The notes under the pieces: generated by a model
What the model saw: the letters and a program-made list of their open reading frames with translations, nothing else
Databases searched by the model: none
Told to the model about the DNA's origin: nothing
Assembly (NCBI GenBank): GCA_026545765.1
Contig: CM048841.1
Span: 87,340,636-87,404,635 of the forward strand
Direction of reading: 5' to 3'
Source: Plantago major
Taxonomy: Eukaryota > Streptophyta > Magnoliopsida > Lamiales > Plantaginaceae
DNA: 64,000 nucleotides
Shown: in pieces, positions 1-9,411 of the stretch
How the letters are laid out: every line of letters begins with the position of its first letter
Numbering within the stretch: position 1 is the first letter of the stretch
Position numbers and translations under genes: made by a program

Positions 1-769
1 CTCTATTGACAATATCATCTTCATCAGGGCATATGCTGTCGGAACTCATGAACTCGGTGGCATCTCCAGGTAAAAGAGACATGATATAATCATTGCTTCT
101 TGAACTATCTAATTGGTCGGAGCAAGAATAGCTCTATCCTGAAAGTACCGACCATCGCCAATATGGTCTAATATGCTAGGATATGTGCTCTCAATAACTG
201 CAACAATTTGTGCACCAGTAGAACGAATCAAGATATCATCAGGCAATTTAAATTCTACCTCACCATCATTATCACCACCAACCTCACCATCTCCAACCTT
301 CAACAACCAATTAGCAAACTCCCTAATACTCTCAACCTTAGCCTGTGAGCGTCCAGACTATAATTGAATAAAATAGTACAAACATATTTATTATAAAAAA
401 TAATTTACATGATTGTTAACTAATTAAATTGGATATTAAAAATTATAATTAATATAAAATGTTAGAAAAATACCTGCAGGCGCATGTTCTTAGTGAGCTT
501 CAGCACATGACACGAATTCCAAAGCTTCTTCGATGAGCATAGAGATGCGTGGACTTTGTCCTGCTTGCTACCCTTAGGTATGACCGGCAGTATCTGTCTA
601 ATATCCCCTCCAAAAATGACAATCAAACCACCAAATGGCTTGTTCGATTCTCTACCATGCTCACCTCTCATTACGTCCCTTAGACTGCGATCAAGAGCCT
701 CAAAACAAAACTTATTAGTCCATTTGAGCTCATATATGCCACTTCTATATAGTAATGCTAATGTACTTT
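1..769 (-). pseudogene. Helitron-type PIF1-like DNA helicase, C-terminal fragment
   Basis: Read on the minus strand, about 474-769 encodes the helicase motif region: a FEALDRSLRDVM-like segment, then FGGLIVIFGGDIRQILPVIP and a KNMRLQ segment. This is the motif-III-like block of plant PIF1/Helitron helicases. An intron with clean borders (CAG/GT at 474/473, TTATAG acceptor ending at 358) joins in frame to a second exon (357 to 1). That exon carries IRSTGAQIVAVIESTYP, AILAPTN and SLLPGDATEFMSSDS, the usual downstream block. The protein continues past base 1. The N-terminal half, with Walker A, is absent: homology stops near 769 where F-box-derived sequence begins. These helicases act in rolling-circle transposition. 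I infer a truncated copy. A complete Helitron cannot be shown because neither the Rep domain nor both termini are in view. Confidence 0.75.
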
Positions 770-794
770 GAGCTCATACATGCCACTTCTATAT
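724..794. repeat. 44-bp-spaced direct repeat at the helicase/F-box junction
   Basis: A ~27-bp segment beginning TTGAGCTCATAYATGCCACT occurs at 724-750 and again at 768-794, a period of 44 bp. It lies where the helicase fragment and the F-box fragment meet, so it may be a scar of the joining event. Confidence 0.6.
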
Positions 795-890
795 CAGCTA
801 CACATTCAGGGCACTGGTTGTATTTATATGGATGTATTTTCCGTTTGAGAGGTTCGTCGTAATCTGCGTTCTTACGTTCACAAAATAGTG
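745..890 (-). pseudogene. F-box gene remnant, 3' coding end (separated by retrotransposon)
   Basis: The minus frame entering at 890 reads FCERKNADYDEPLKRKIH, then PYKYNQCPECVADIEVACM and a stop at 745-747. If the 16.1-kb copia element and one copy of its 5-bp target duplication are removed, this frame continues directly from the frame at 17262-17043 (ending ENPDYLDVP). The two pieces are therefore one exon split by the insertion. The Cys-rich tail and the upstream F-box (19664-19794) fit the plant family of F-box proteins like At1g67623; that assignment is from memory of the family and is moderate. The gene is not functional as it stands. Confidence 0.6.
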
Positions 891-2644
891 TGTTGGTCCA
901 GATAACGGCAAAGTAAAAGACTAGAGGGGGGGGGGGGGTGAATAGTCTTTTAAAACTTTTGTCGATAAACACAGTTTCTCGAGATATCCGTAGATATCGA
1001 TACTTAATTTGAGAGCGGAAGACTTTTATGTGATAAGTGCGTGCTCGAAGAAGATGTGTGTAAGTACTTTGCAAGATAAGTAAAGCAAGTAATAAAGCTG
1101 CGAAAGTAAATAACAAGTCTTTTATAGTGGTATCTGAAGGTGGCGTAATCCTTCAACTAATCCACTTCGGCCTTTCTCAGACCTAGAATCCACTAAGACA
1201 GATAAATGAGTTAACCTTACAGATATCTTCTCTTGATTCCTAAATACACTAGGTTCCCAACCAGTGTTCCCCCTGAGTTATTCCCCGGCTTTCACAGCCA
1301 AGTACTTCCTGTACTCAGAAACTTTTTTGAGCTATTCCTTAGCTTCCCAAGCTAAGTACTTCCTGTGCTCAGCAACCTTGGAGTTATTCCTTAGCTTCCC
1401 AAGCTAAGTACTTCCTGTGCTCAGCAACCTTGGAGTTATTCCTTAGCTTCCCAAGCTAAGTACTTCCTGTGCTCAGCAACCTTGGAGTTATTCCTTAGTT
1501 TCCCAAACTAAGTACTTCATATACTCCACGCCGAATATGGTGTTGGTTTTAGGTTTGTTTATCAGGTGAGCTTCTTAAATAACTTATTCAGTTATTCAGA
1601 TAGCTCTATGAATCAAGTATACTTAATACACTTTTCAATGTATGGTATCTTGTTCTCTACTGACCCAAGTCTATTGTAAGTGTTCCAGAGAATGAATCTC
1701 AGATATGAAATCTTAGTTCAACTCCTTCACATATAACAATGCTTGTTAAGGATCAGGACACTTAGAACTTTTGTGCTACTTAGAATCAAGAGCTTTGGTC
1801 GCAACAGAAAGCTTGAAGGTAAGTAGTTTGCTTGAGAGAGCTTGTGAGAATATTCAGTATGTAGTTTTGTGTTGTCTAAGGTGTGTTCTCAAGCAGTCTA
1901 AGTGTTGATATTTATAGATGAATTTGAGTGCCGTTTGAATAGTATCCGTTAGACTTAACTCAATTTCAAACTATTGATATCTGAATATAGTACTGTAGCA
2001 GGTTTGTCTTCTTCTTCAGAAGCTACCGTTTTTGTTCAGACATTTATGTCTGCGCATTTAATGTACTGTACTATATTTTGTCCTGTAGTGCCAACGGAAC
2101 TATGCATGGTATCAGAGATCTTTATACACTCAGAGTTTTCTGAAACTTTGCATGCTCTTTTCCATCGATTATCACAACTCCAGATACCATTTGTTGAAAC
2201 AACTTTGGTATAAAATATTTCTCTTTCAGAAACATAGTTTATATCCAAGGTATCTGAGTGTGGATATCTATGGGCACTTTCCTCGTCTCAGCAACCTTTT
2301 ATTCTCAGATATCTTTTGCAACACTTGTGTTTCGAAACACTTTTTTTTTTTTAAAGATATCTGGACATAGGTATCTGAAAAACCTTTGTCTTCAGCAATC
2401 TTGTGCAGTCTTCAAATCTTCAAATCCGTTGAACTTTTCCTGCTGGAAGTCTTCTTCTTGGTCTTCTTTAGAAAATAAAAATTATATTTTGAGACCTAAC
2501 ATCCTATACAAGATTTGCTAGACTATCATACTTAGTGAGTTTCCTCTTTTACAATGTTCAAGTGAACCAAAAGTACTAACCACCTTTCTGGGCTAAGATA
2601 AGTCATTAGGTTGCTGATCAAAATCTAAACAGATATTCCTAACA
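891..2644 (-). repeat. 3' LTR of the copia element (left, 1754 bp)
   Basis: It starts TG and ends CA, and aligns along its whole length with 15398-17037. It differs by point changes, small indels and two extra 52-bp internal repeat units. Relative to element transcription (minus strand) this is the 3' LTR. Confidence 0.93.
1275..1530. repeat. 52-bp tandem repeat inside LTR, five units
   Basis: Five units of about 52 bp begin GAGYTATTCC and contain CTAAGTACTTCCTGTGCTCA. They start near 1275, 1329, 1381, 1433 and 1485; the third and fourth are almost identical. The partner LTR has only three units (15778, 15830, 15882), so copy number changed after insertion or during reverse transcription. 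Confidence 0.85.
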
Positions 2645-2660
2645 CATTTCCCCCATTTTG
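2645..2660 (-). other. polypurine tract of the copia element
   Basis: On the minus strand the bases just before the 3' LTR read AAAATGGGGGAAATG, directly abutting TGTTGG. This is the expected plus-strand primer position for reverse transcription. Confidence 0.8.
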
Positions 2661-3287
2661 ATCAGTCAACGATGACTATCTGACCTATTACAAATCTGGA
2701 TGAGGAAACAGTCCATCACTTAATCATTTCTGATGATCTTTCAGTTCATATAATTAAGTGCAAAAAGTAAACATCAACCAAATCACAAGGTGTGATCTTT
2801 GCTGACAAGTTATCTTTTATAAAGAAAGATATCTGAGAGTAAGTTCATCATATATGATACAGAGATAGCTTACAGATAACTTTAGTACATAATACTATTT
2901 AGCTCAGTCAGCAAGATACAAAAATACATAGTAATTTAGGACAACAGGAGTAACCAAGCTCCAAGTAGACATCCTAATGAACTAGTCTTCAAGTCTTCTA
3001 TACTTCAAGTCTTCAAAACAGCTCCATGGATCAATCTGCAAATTTCCTATCACCAAACCTTTTGATATCATCAGAGTAGTCATAGAGAAGAGTTCTGACA
3101 ATCATCCCTGTGTCTCTGGCAAATCCACAGACTTCCTTGTAGGTTTTGGTAGGATTTTTTTTGACAAAGTGCTTGACCCACAAATACTTTCCCCACTTCC
3201 AGGCATGCTCGATTCTGATATCTGATAGCTTGAAGTATTCATAAATGATCTTCAGATATCTGATGTCACCCTTATATTGATCTTCAG
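2661..3287. other. untranslated 3' region of the copia element
   Basis: This holds about 630 bp between the last open frame and the purine tract. I see no coding frame. The recurrent word AGATATCTGA (or ATATCTGA) occurs several times. Confidence 0.6.
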
Positions 3288-5522
3288 TTAAGTATAGAAG
3301 GACTCATAGGGTTCCACAACAAGTCTTGCTCTTGTGCATGTTCCAGTAATGTTGGGAATTCTGTGCACATCATCTGGCTTTCCATAAGGACATTCATCAG
3401 AGAGGTCCTTTTTCATGGCTTCTATTCTCTTGATCACTTCAAAATCCAACCATGCTTTGATGTGGTTGGTGTTAATCAAGATTGGCTTGTCTTTTCTCCA
3501 TGCCATGAAATTGTTTATGGATTGGTTTCGAAACCTTGAATTTAGCGATAAATGCCCGAGTTCGAATTGATAGCCATTTTCTGATTTATGCACACCAGAG
3601 GAGTTGTTGTCATTCTTCACATACTCAATTTTGGCTTCTTCTGGCCTGAGTGGAAGTTGACTTTGTCTTTGTTCAGCTCTCAGCCTGTTCCTCCTTTGTC
3701 TTGAATTCTCCTTTGGGGTAATGCTTGAAGAACCACCCTGGATAGACTTGGTATTTTCAGAGTGTGTTTTAGATGCCAAAGGCTTTGCAGCTATGGGCTC
3801 ATTTAGGCTTTCAATTTTCCTTTTCCTATGAAGAGGAGCTTCATCTTCATCAGTCTCTTCATCATCATCATCAAGATCAATTCTTGTGAGACTTTTGCAG
3901 CCTTCTTCATTGCCCAGGGATTTGATTTGGCCTTCTTCTTCTTCTTCTTCAGAAGATTCATCAATCCCTTTTACTTGTCTTCTCCTTGGAGCCTTGGTAC
4001 TCCTTGGAGGTTTCTGTGCTCTGGCCCTTGTTGTCATTCCTTGTTCAGGAAGTTGAGTGGTGGCCACTATCTGTAGAGCAGTCTGACTGGAGGAGGGCTC
4101 ATTTATTCTGAGAGGTGGTTGTTCAGATTTTCTTTTGTTTCCTCTTCCTCTTCCTCTCTGAGCCTCTTGATATTCTTCCCCCTTAGTCATTGTTGACTGA
4201 CTCAGAATCACAAATGATTCTGAAAGGGAGTTAAAGTTCCCTTGCAGATAGTTGTAAGCAGCAACCAACTTTTCCAGATCAGCCTTGAGCTCCTGATTTT
4301 GTTTGATAAGACCAGTATCCTTATCAGTAAGCTCTGCCAGTGGGCCTTGAACAGCATCTGCTTTTCCAGCAGCATAGCAAGCCTCTTCAAAAGCTTTTGT
4401 AGCTAAGAGTTGGTCATCATCCCTGACCATGCCTAGATCTTTCTGAGAAATCACCAGACTGGTTGTTCTCTGAGTGATGAGCTCAGTGAATGACTTCAGC
4501 TCTGCAGGGACGGATGCAATGGCGGCTTTGTCTTGAGAAGATAACTCCTTTTTCAATTTAGCCAGTACTTGATATCTATTCAAGTATTCATTGGAGTTGA
4601 CATTTGGCAGTTTGCTGAATGTTTCAGGAGCAATCAGCTTCCTTTTCAAATGTGAAACCGCCAAGTGTTCATTGCGGTGTTCTGCCAAAGCCTTGTCTTC
4701 TTCATCATCTGAGTTATCAGCCCAGTGATCTTCATCCTCTTGGACATGTTCATCAATGTTCTCTAGTCCAGCAACCATCTCAGAGATGGGTTTCTTTCCT
4801 TTCAGTGAGGAGGATGGAACATCTTCTTGGATTGCAGCCTTAGCATCATGCTTGTCATTAGATACTTGTTCAGTATCTAATTCCTCAGCAATTGCTTGAA
4901 CAACAAGCTGGAGTTCTTTCATTTCAGCATAAGCTTTCATTTCCTTGATTGTTTGATCTTCAATCTTCTGGAGCTTTGCTCTAGATTCAGCTATCTTTTC
5001 TTCCAGTTGAAGATGTAGATGTTGTTCTTCTTCCAACAGTTGTTTGTGTTGAGCAACTCTGGCTTGTGCATCTGTTATTTTCTGAGTTGTTCCCTCAGAG
5101 TGCTCAACTACTTGTTCAGTAGTAACTTTGTGTTGGGAAGTTGGATGAGTAGATTTCTGAGGAGATGGAGAAGGGGATTGCTGTGAAGTCCTCTCAGCGT
5201 GCTTTTCAGCAGCTGAGGCAATGTGTCCTTGTGAAATCCCTCCCGTCCCTGGTGCAGGGGCATCATCATCATCCTTATCATCATCATCCTTTTTGTGATG
5301 GTCAGAGGGAGGTTCATCAAAGTTATTCTCATCTATTTCTTCCTCCTCATCGTCTTCAGATACAAGATTAATCACTTCAGGAATAGTGATCTTCTGCCCA
5401 TTAACCTCCTCTTGTTCAGAAGGAATAAATTGTAGATTTTGGGGCAGGACTGGCTTGAATGCCATCTGTAATCTTGTCTGACCATCAGCCTGATTAAAGG
5501 CTTGAATCAACTTCTGTGCCAC
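3288..5522 (-). CDS. copia extra ORF: acidic, coiled-coil protein, uninterrupted 744 codons
   Basis: This is a single open frame of 744 codons on the minus strand. The nominal first codon is GTG and the first ATG is at 5465 (725 aa); an in-frame stop lies just upstream, so a spliced start is also possible. Visible features are an acidic run near residues 55-90 (EDDEEEEID, KKDDDDKDDDD), a charged heptad-rich segment about residues 140-220 that should form a coiled coil, basic NLS-like patches (RGRGRGNKRK, KAPRRRQVKG), Glu-rich tracts and a C-terminal globular-looking part ending VVEPYESFYT. No RT, protease or clear membrane segment is present. SIRE-type elements carry an envelope-like or unknown ORF at this position; I do not claim an envelope function. 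It is notable for being undamaged while gag and pol are broken. Confidence 0.7.
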   Translation of the reverse strand: MAQKLIQAFNQADGQTRLQMAFKPVLPQNLQFIPSEQEEVNGQKITIPEVINLVSEDDEEEEIDENNFDEPPSDHHKKDDDDKDDDDAPAPGTGGISQGHIASAAEKHAERTSQQSPSPSPQKSTHPTSQHKVTTEQVVEHSEGTTQKITDAQARVAQHKQLLEEEQHLHLQLEEKIAESRAKLQKIEDQTIKEMKAYAEMKELQLVVQAIAEELDTEQVSNDKHDAKAAIQEDVPSSSLKGKKPISEMVAGLENIDEHVQEDEDHWADNSDDEEDKALAEHRNEHLAVSHLKRKLIAPETFSKLPNVNSNEYLNRYQVLAKLKKELSSQDKAAIASVPAELKSFTELITQRTTSLVISQKDLGMVRDDDQLLATKAFEEACYAAGKADAVQGPLAELTDKDTGLIKQNQELKADLEKLVAAYNYLQGNFNSLSESFVILSQSTMTKGEEYQEAQRGRGRGNKRKSEQPPLRINEPSSSQTALQIVATTQLPEQGMTTRARAQKPPRSTKAPRRRQVKGIDESSEEEEEEGQIKSLGNEEGCKSLTRIDLDDDDEETDEDEAPLHRKRKIESLNEPIAAKPLASKTHSENTKSIQGGSSSITPKENSRQRRNRLRAEQRQSQLPLRPEEAKIEYVKNDNNSSGVHKSENGYQFELGHLSLNSRFRNQSINNFMAWRKDKPILINTNHIKAWLDFEVIKRIEAMKKDLSDECPYGKPDDVHRIPNITGTCTRARLVVEPYESFYT

Positions 5523-6674
5523 TTCTCAGGAGAAATCCTTATGCAATAAGGTCGCAACTTAATAATGTTCCGTGGGAAACATTGCATGGATGTAGTTCTC
5601 CAAGTCAAGAGCTCGTGCTCGTCTCGTAGGTTAATCTGTGATTCTCAATATTTCAGAGAGATCTGAGCACCTTTACCTCTGCCATTTCTTGAAGCATTGA
5701 ATGTGCTTTGGCAGGGTATGAGCTTTGAAGAAGGGAAGTAGGTCCTTTTTCTCATCATCATGGACCTTCGTGGCACTTGTTTGAGCCTGAAAGAAAGAGT
5801 TCTGAGTTAGATTCAAAACTTGTGTAGATATCTGAGTACAAGTGTAATTAGGTTTCTGAGGTACCCGAATGAGTACATCAGGCTCAGAGACTTGTACTAC
5901 TGAGACAGGGGTTGCCTCAAATATCTTGTTGTGAGGTGGAGACTTGGAAGTCTGGTCCTCATCAACCTTTCTTTCTGCTTGAACCTGAGAATTAAAACAT
6001 AACGCTTAGGAAATTTTATCAAGAAAATTTTTATTGACAAATCAGATATCTGAGATGTCAATTACCTCTGTTGGAGGCTCAGATGTTTGTCTCACAGAAA
6101 CTTGTGCAGTTTCTGGAATCTTTTCTTGTGATGAAGGCCTTGATGCCTCATCAATTTCCATATGTTGTGAGGATTGAATGGGCAATTCCTCAACAACTTC
6201 TACTTATTTTTGAACCTATTTAGTAGAAAGTGTTAGTCTAAGAAAAATGATCAGAGATTGCTCTTTGAGGAGTATAAATATCTGAATGAAATACCTTCTC
6301 TACAGAAGGTTCAGATACTTGTTCCTCAGAGGCCTTGGAAGCCTCTGGATTCCTCTCTGAAGAGATAGACTTTTCAGTCTCTTCATTTTTCTTCTCAGTT
6401 GGAGCCTATTAGAAACAAACACTTATTAGTGAAGTGTATTAACGAATATCTGAAAAATTATATCGTAAGGAAGTCTTTATCACCTGTAGCACAGGCTCAG
6501 ATTCCTTAAGTTGTGAGGGTGTGGAAGCCTCCTTCTCAGTTTCTGAGGCAAGCTTTTCAGCTTCCTCTTGTTCTCGTGTTTCTAAATCAGCCTGTAACAA
6601 AGAAATTCTATTAAATAACAAGATTATGTGGCACAAAATATCACAAGTAGAGAGTTAAACCATTCAGATACCTG
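5523..6674 (-). other. copia extra region: series of short exon-like modules with small introns
   Basis: Reading the minus strand from 6674 there are short coding blocks rich in Glu, Ser, Pro and Lys. Examples are TREQEEAEKLASETEKEAS, TEKKNEETEKSISSERNPEA and SSQHMEIDEASRPSSQEKI. They are separated by 80-120-bp AT-rich spacers. Several spacers start GT (CAG/GTATCTGAATGG, AAG/GTATTTCATTC, GAG/GTAATTGACA) and end in TTACAG, CTAATAG, AAATAG or CTCAG, as introns do. One block has an in-frame TAA near its start. I interpret this as the middle of a spliced extra gene that links the frame at 8574-6675 to the one at 5522-3288. Splicing is inferred, not shown. Confidence 0.5.
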
Positions 6675-8574
6675 AGTAATGTCAGGCTGATTGGTCTCTG
6701 GAACTTGTGACCCTTCTATGCGTTGGTCTTGTTGTTCCATTTCATCTTCTTTGTTTGAAGTTTCAGGTACTTCAGACCTTGCCTGAGTATGCAACTCAGT
6801 TGCCTCCCAGTTGATCATTACGAGACGCCCGCGTCTGGTTTGATCCCTCTCATTGAGTTGGGGAACCTGCTCTTTTGCAGGATTTTCTTCAGCAATGAAA
6901 GATGCTGGTATCTGCAGCTCAAGTACCATTTCAGCAGTATTCACATCTGGCTGTTGTGGTTGTTGTGCTTGAGACAGACTGTTGAGTGTTGAGGCAATGG
7001 CAGTATCCTCCAACACTAAGCTATCACTCATCAGAGCATCTTCAATATGCTTCAGTCTTTGTTGCTCTGATGGTGTAATTTGTCCAGTTACCTTGGACAC
7101 TGTTGCTTCTTCAGCAACCTTTGTAACAGGTGCTTGTTCAGCAACCTGTGGTGTAGGTTCTTCTTCAGATACCTCTACACCAGTTACTTTTTCAGTAACT
7201 TTAGCCCTTTTTTATTTTTCTAGGACTTGAGAAATGACTAATTCATCATCTTCATCGTCAGAGTTCTCATCAGCATTGGGAATTGATTGGTCCATAATTC
7301 CTGCGGTTTCTGCAGATAGGGCTTGGTATCTATCACTACTTTCTTTAGCAGTATTGATGAGTTCATCAGCAAGGCTTTCGGCAATAGTCTTAACATTTCT
7401 GAAAGCACTTTCTCTTGCTGAGTCTACTTGTTCAGTAGTTGATACCTCTTTTGCAGCATTGATGAGTTCATCTGCATTTATGAGTTCATCGGCAGCTACG
7501 GCAGGTATCTGGGAATTGACAACCTCAATGGGTGTGCCTTCTGATTTGCCAGCAGACTTCTTTCATGAAGTTCTGGGCTTCTTGGTCGCAACTTTTCCCT
7601 CAGATACCTCTTCAGTCTTTCGCTTCTTGGAACCTTTCTGAGATCCAATAACCTTTTTCATCATGTTCGTATACTCATATTTGTAGAGTAGGTTACTGTT
7701 AGCTATGTCAGCCTTCTCTTTGAGCTCAATGCCAAGCTTTTCCAGCAAGTAGCATATCTTTAGACCATAAATTACTGTAGTCTTTGGCTCAGCAAGTCCC
7801 TTAGCGATTGTAGGCTCGAAGCCTTGAATCTTTTTCACAAATTTCATAAAGGCGTTCTTTCCCCAATTGAAATGGTTTTCCAACCTTTTGTCTTGTTGTT
7901 GCAACAAGAACATCATCATCCAGCGTTCTTGGCTTATTTGGTCAGGACCTCCTTGTAGACCATCAAAGCATCGGTGAAGAATGAATGCCAACACATCCCA
8001 GTGAACCAGCAGATGTCTGGTTCTGATGTCAGCAAGCTTGAAATCAGTGGGTGTATCTGATTTTTCAAGATCACACATCACTGTACAGTTGTTTTACACG
8101 TTCAAGGAGATCATCATCCTTGGTGTCTATTTCAAAATCCTTTCCAAGATTTTGAATGTCAAACAACTTGCAGAAAGTTGTTAAGTCCAGAAGGATTTCC
8201 TTTCCTTGGACTGAAGTTCTGATAGACACTATTGCAGTGCCTTCAGAAACACATGATATAATCCTGGAGTTGTTGTAGAATTCTAACACATCTAGTGAAG
8301 AGATTCTACTGGGTAGAGCTGATAGAAAACCCTTGATTTTTGCCTTTTCAAGCATGTCAAGTATCAGTTTTACGCTTTGACGAGTCTCAACAAGAAGATG
8401 GTATTCCTCGATCATGGCACCACCCCAAATCATTCTGTGATTTGAAGTCCAATGATCGGGATTGAAGTTCCCTACCAATCGATTGTTAATAACTACCAAT
8501 TCTGGTGCTTGCTTTTCAGTAGTACCAGTGGTAGTACTTTGGGATTTCTGGGTAGTTGATCGTTTGGGAGCCAT
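6624..8574 (-). pseudogene. copia extra ORF (env-position / plant transposon-type protein), broken
   Basis: The ATG at 8574 opens MAPKRSTTQKSQ and a 167-codon frame. Its middle (EFYNNSRIISCVSEG, LTTFCKLFDIQNLGKDF) resembles the putative plant transposon protein family found in retroelement extra ORFs. A frameshift at about 8071-8081 moves to the next frame (MCDLEKSDTPTDFKLADIRT, HWDVLAFILHRCF), which ends with a basic KKRKTEE and KKPRTS segment at 7563. Beyond that in-frame TGA the same frame stays coding to about 7213 (TAA) and on to about 6675, with Glu/Ser-rich sequence. So there is one frameshift and two nonsense codons over about 1.9 kb. The GT at the end of the QPDITQ segment looks like an intron donor leading into the modules at 6600-5523. 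Function is unknown. Confidence 0.6.
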
Positions 8575-8771
8575 CTCTTTATATATCGTAAGTTTTTCGA
8601 AGTTTGAAAGAGATTAAGGTGTAAGATTAGTAATTCTTTGCAGAAAAACTAATTTGGGAGCAGAGATTTGCAGAGAGGATAGAATGGTTTTTGCTATTCT
8701 TGTGCAAGTCGGAATGTTGGATTAGGCGAAAGTGATTTCTTTTGCCAAAATCCTATATATATATATATATA

Positions 8772-8820
<49 letters not shown>

Positions 8821-9411
8821 CAATGAAATCTCAACAGACATATACATACAAATCAATTTTGTGTGTAAGTATCTGTGTATTGCAGACGGGCGTGAGTAAA
8901 AGCTTGTTCCGCATTAAATGGGCCATGCTGGGATTTCAACAGTCCACTATTTACCGAGAATTAATCTCCGCCGTAAAGATCAATCGCCCATTTCATCAAG
9001 GGTCACCATTGCTTCTTCAGCAATGATCACAATCAACAATTGTAATTGTGCCCATTTAATGAATGTTGGCTATTAGCTATCTGAATCACATTTCTGTGTG
9101 AATGAGAACACTGTTGTATCTGATTCTATCTTATACTTATTGTCTTTTCAAAGTTTTTCACAAAGATAGAAATAATTCAAATTTCAAGATAGTAGTTTAC
9201 TGCAGACAGTTGTACTATTCTCTTTTGTGTTCCCCCTCACTGAGTGACCTAGATATCTGAGTACCCGTTTCAGAGATCTTCAAATAGTCATTTTACCCTT
9301 TAGCCTTTGGTTTCTGGATACCCGTTCCAGATACCTCTTCTCTTGTCTGGATACCCGTTCCAGATTCCTTTTCTCTCTCCTTTGATATCTTCTTCAGATA
9401 TCTGAACTTTT
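8575..9411. other. non-coding spacer of the copia element between pol and the extra ORFs
   Basis: No frame with coding character is present. It contains a (TA)n microsatellite and several copies of the ATATCTGA word. The spacer may hold the promoter or splice acceptor used for the downstream ORFs, but nothing in the sequence decides this. Confidence 0.5.
8754..8819. repeat. (TA)n microsatellite
   Basis: About 66 bp of alternating TA with one short CTA interruption. It creates a false open frame of YIYIYI repeats. Confidence 0.9.

Noticed and set aside
8742-9026. Plus-strand frame with YIYIYI run
   Set aside because: Generated by the (TA)n microsatellite in the copia spacer.
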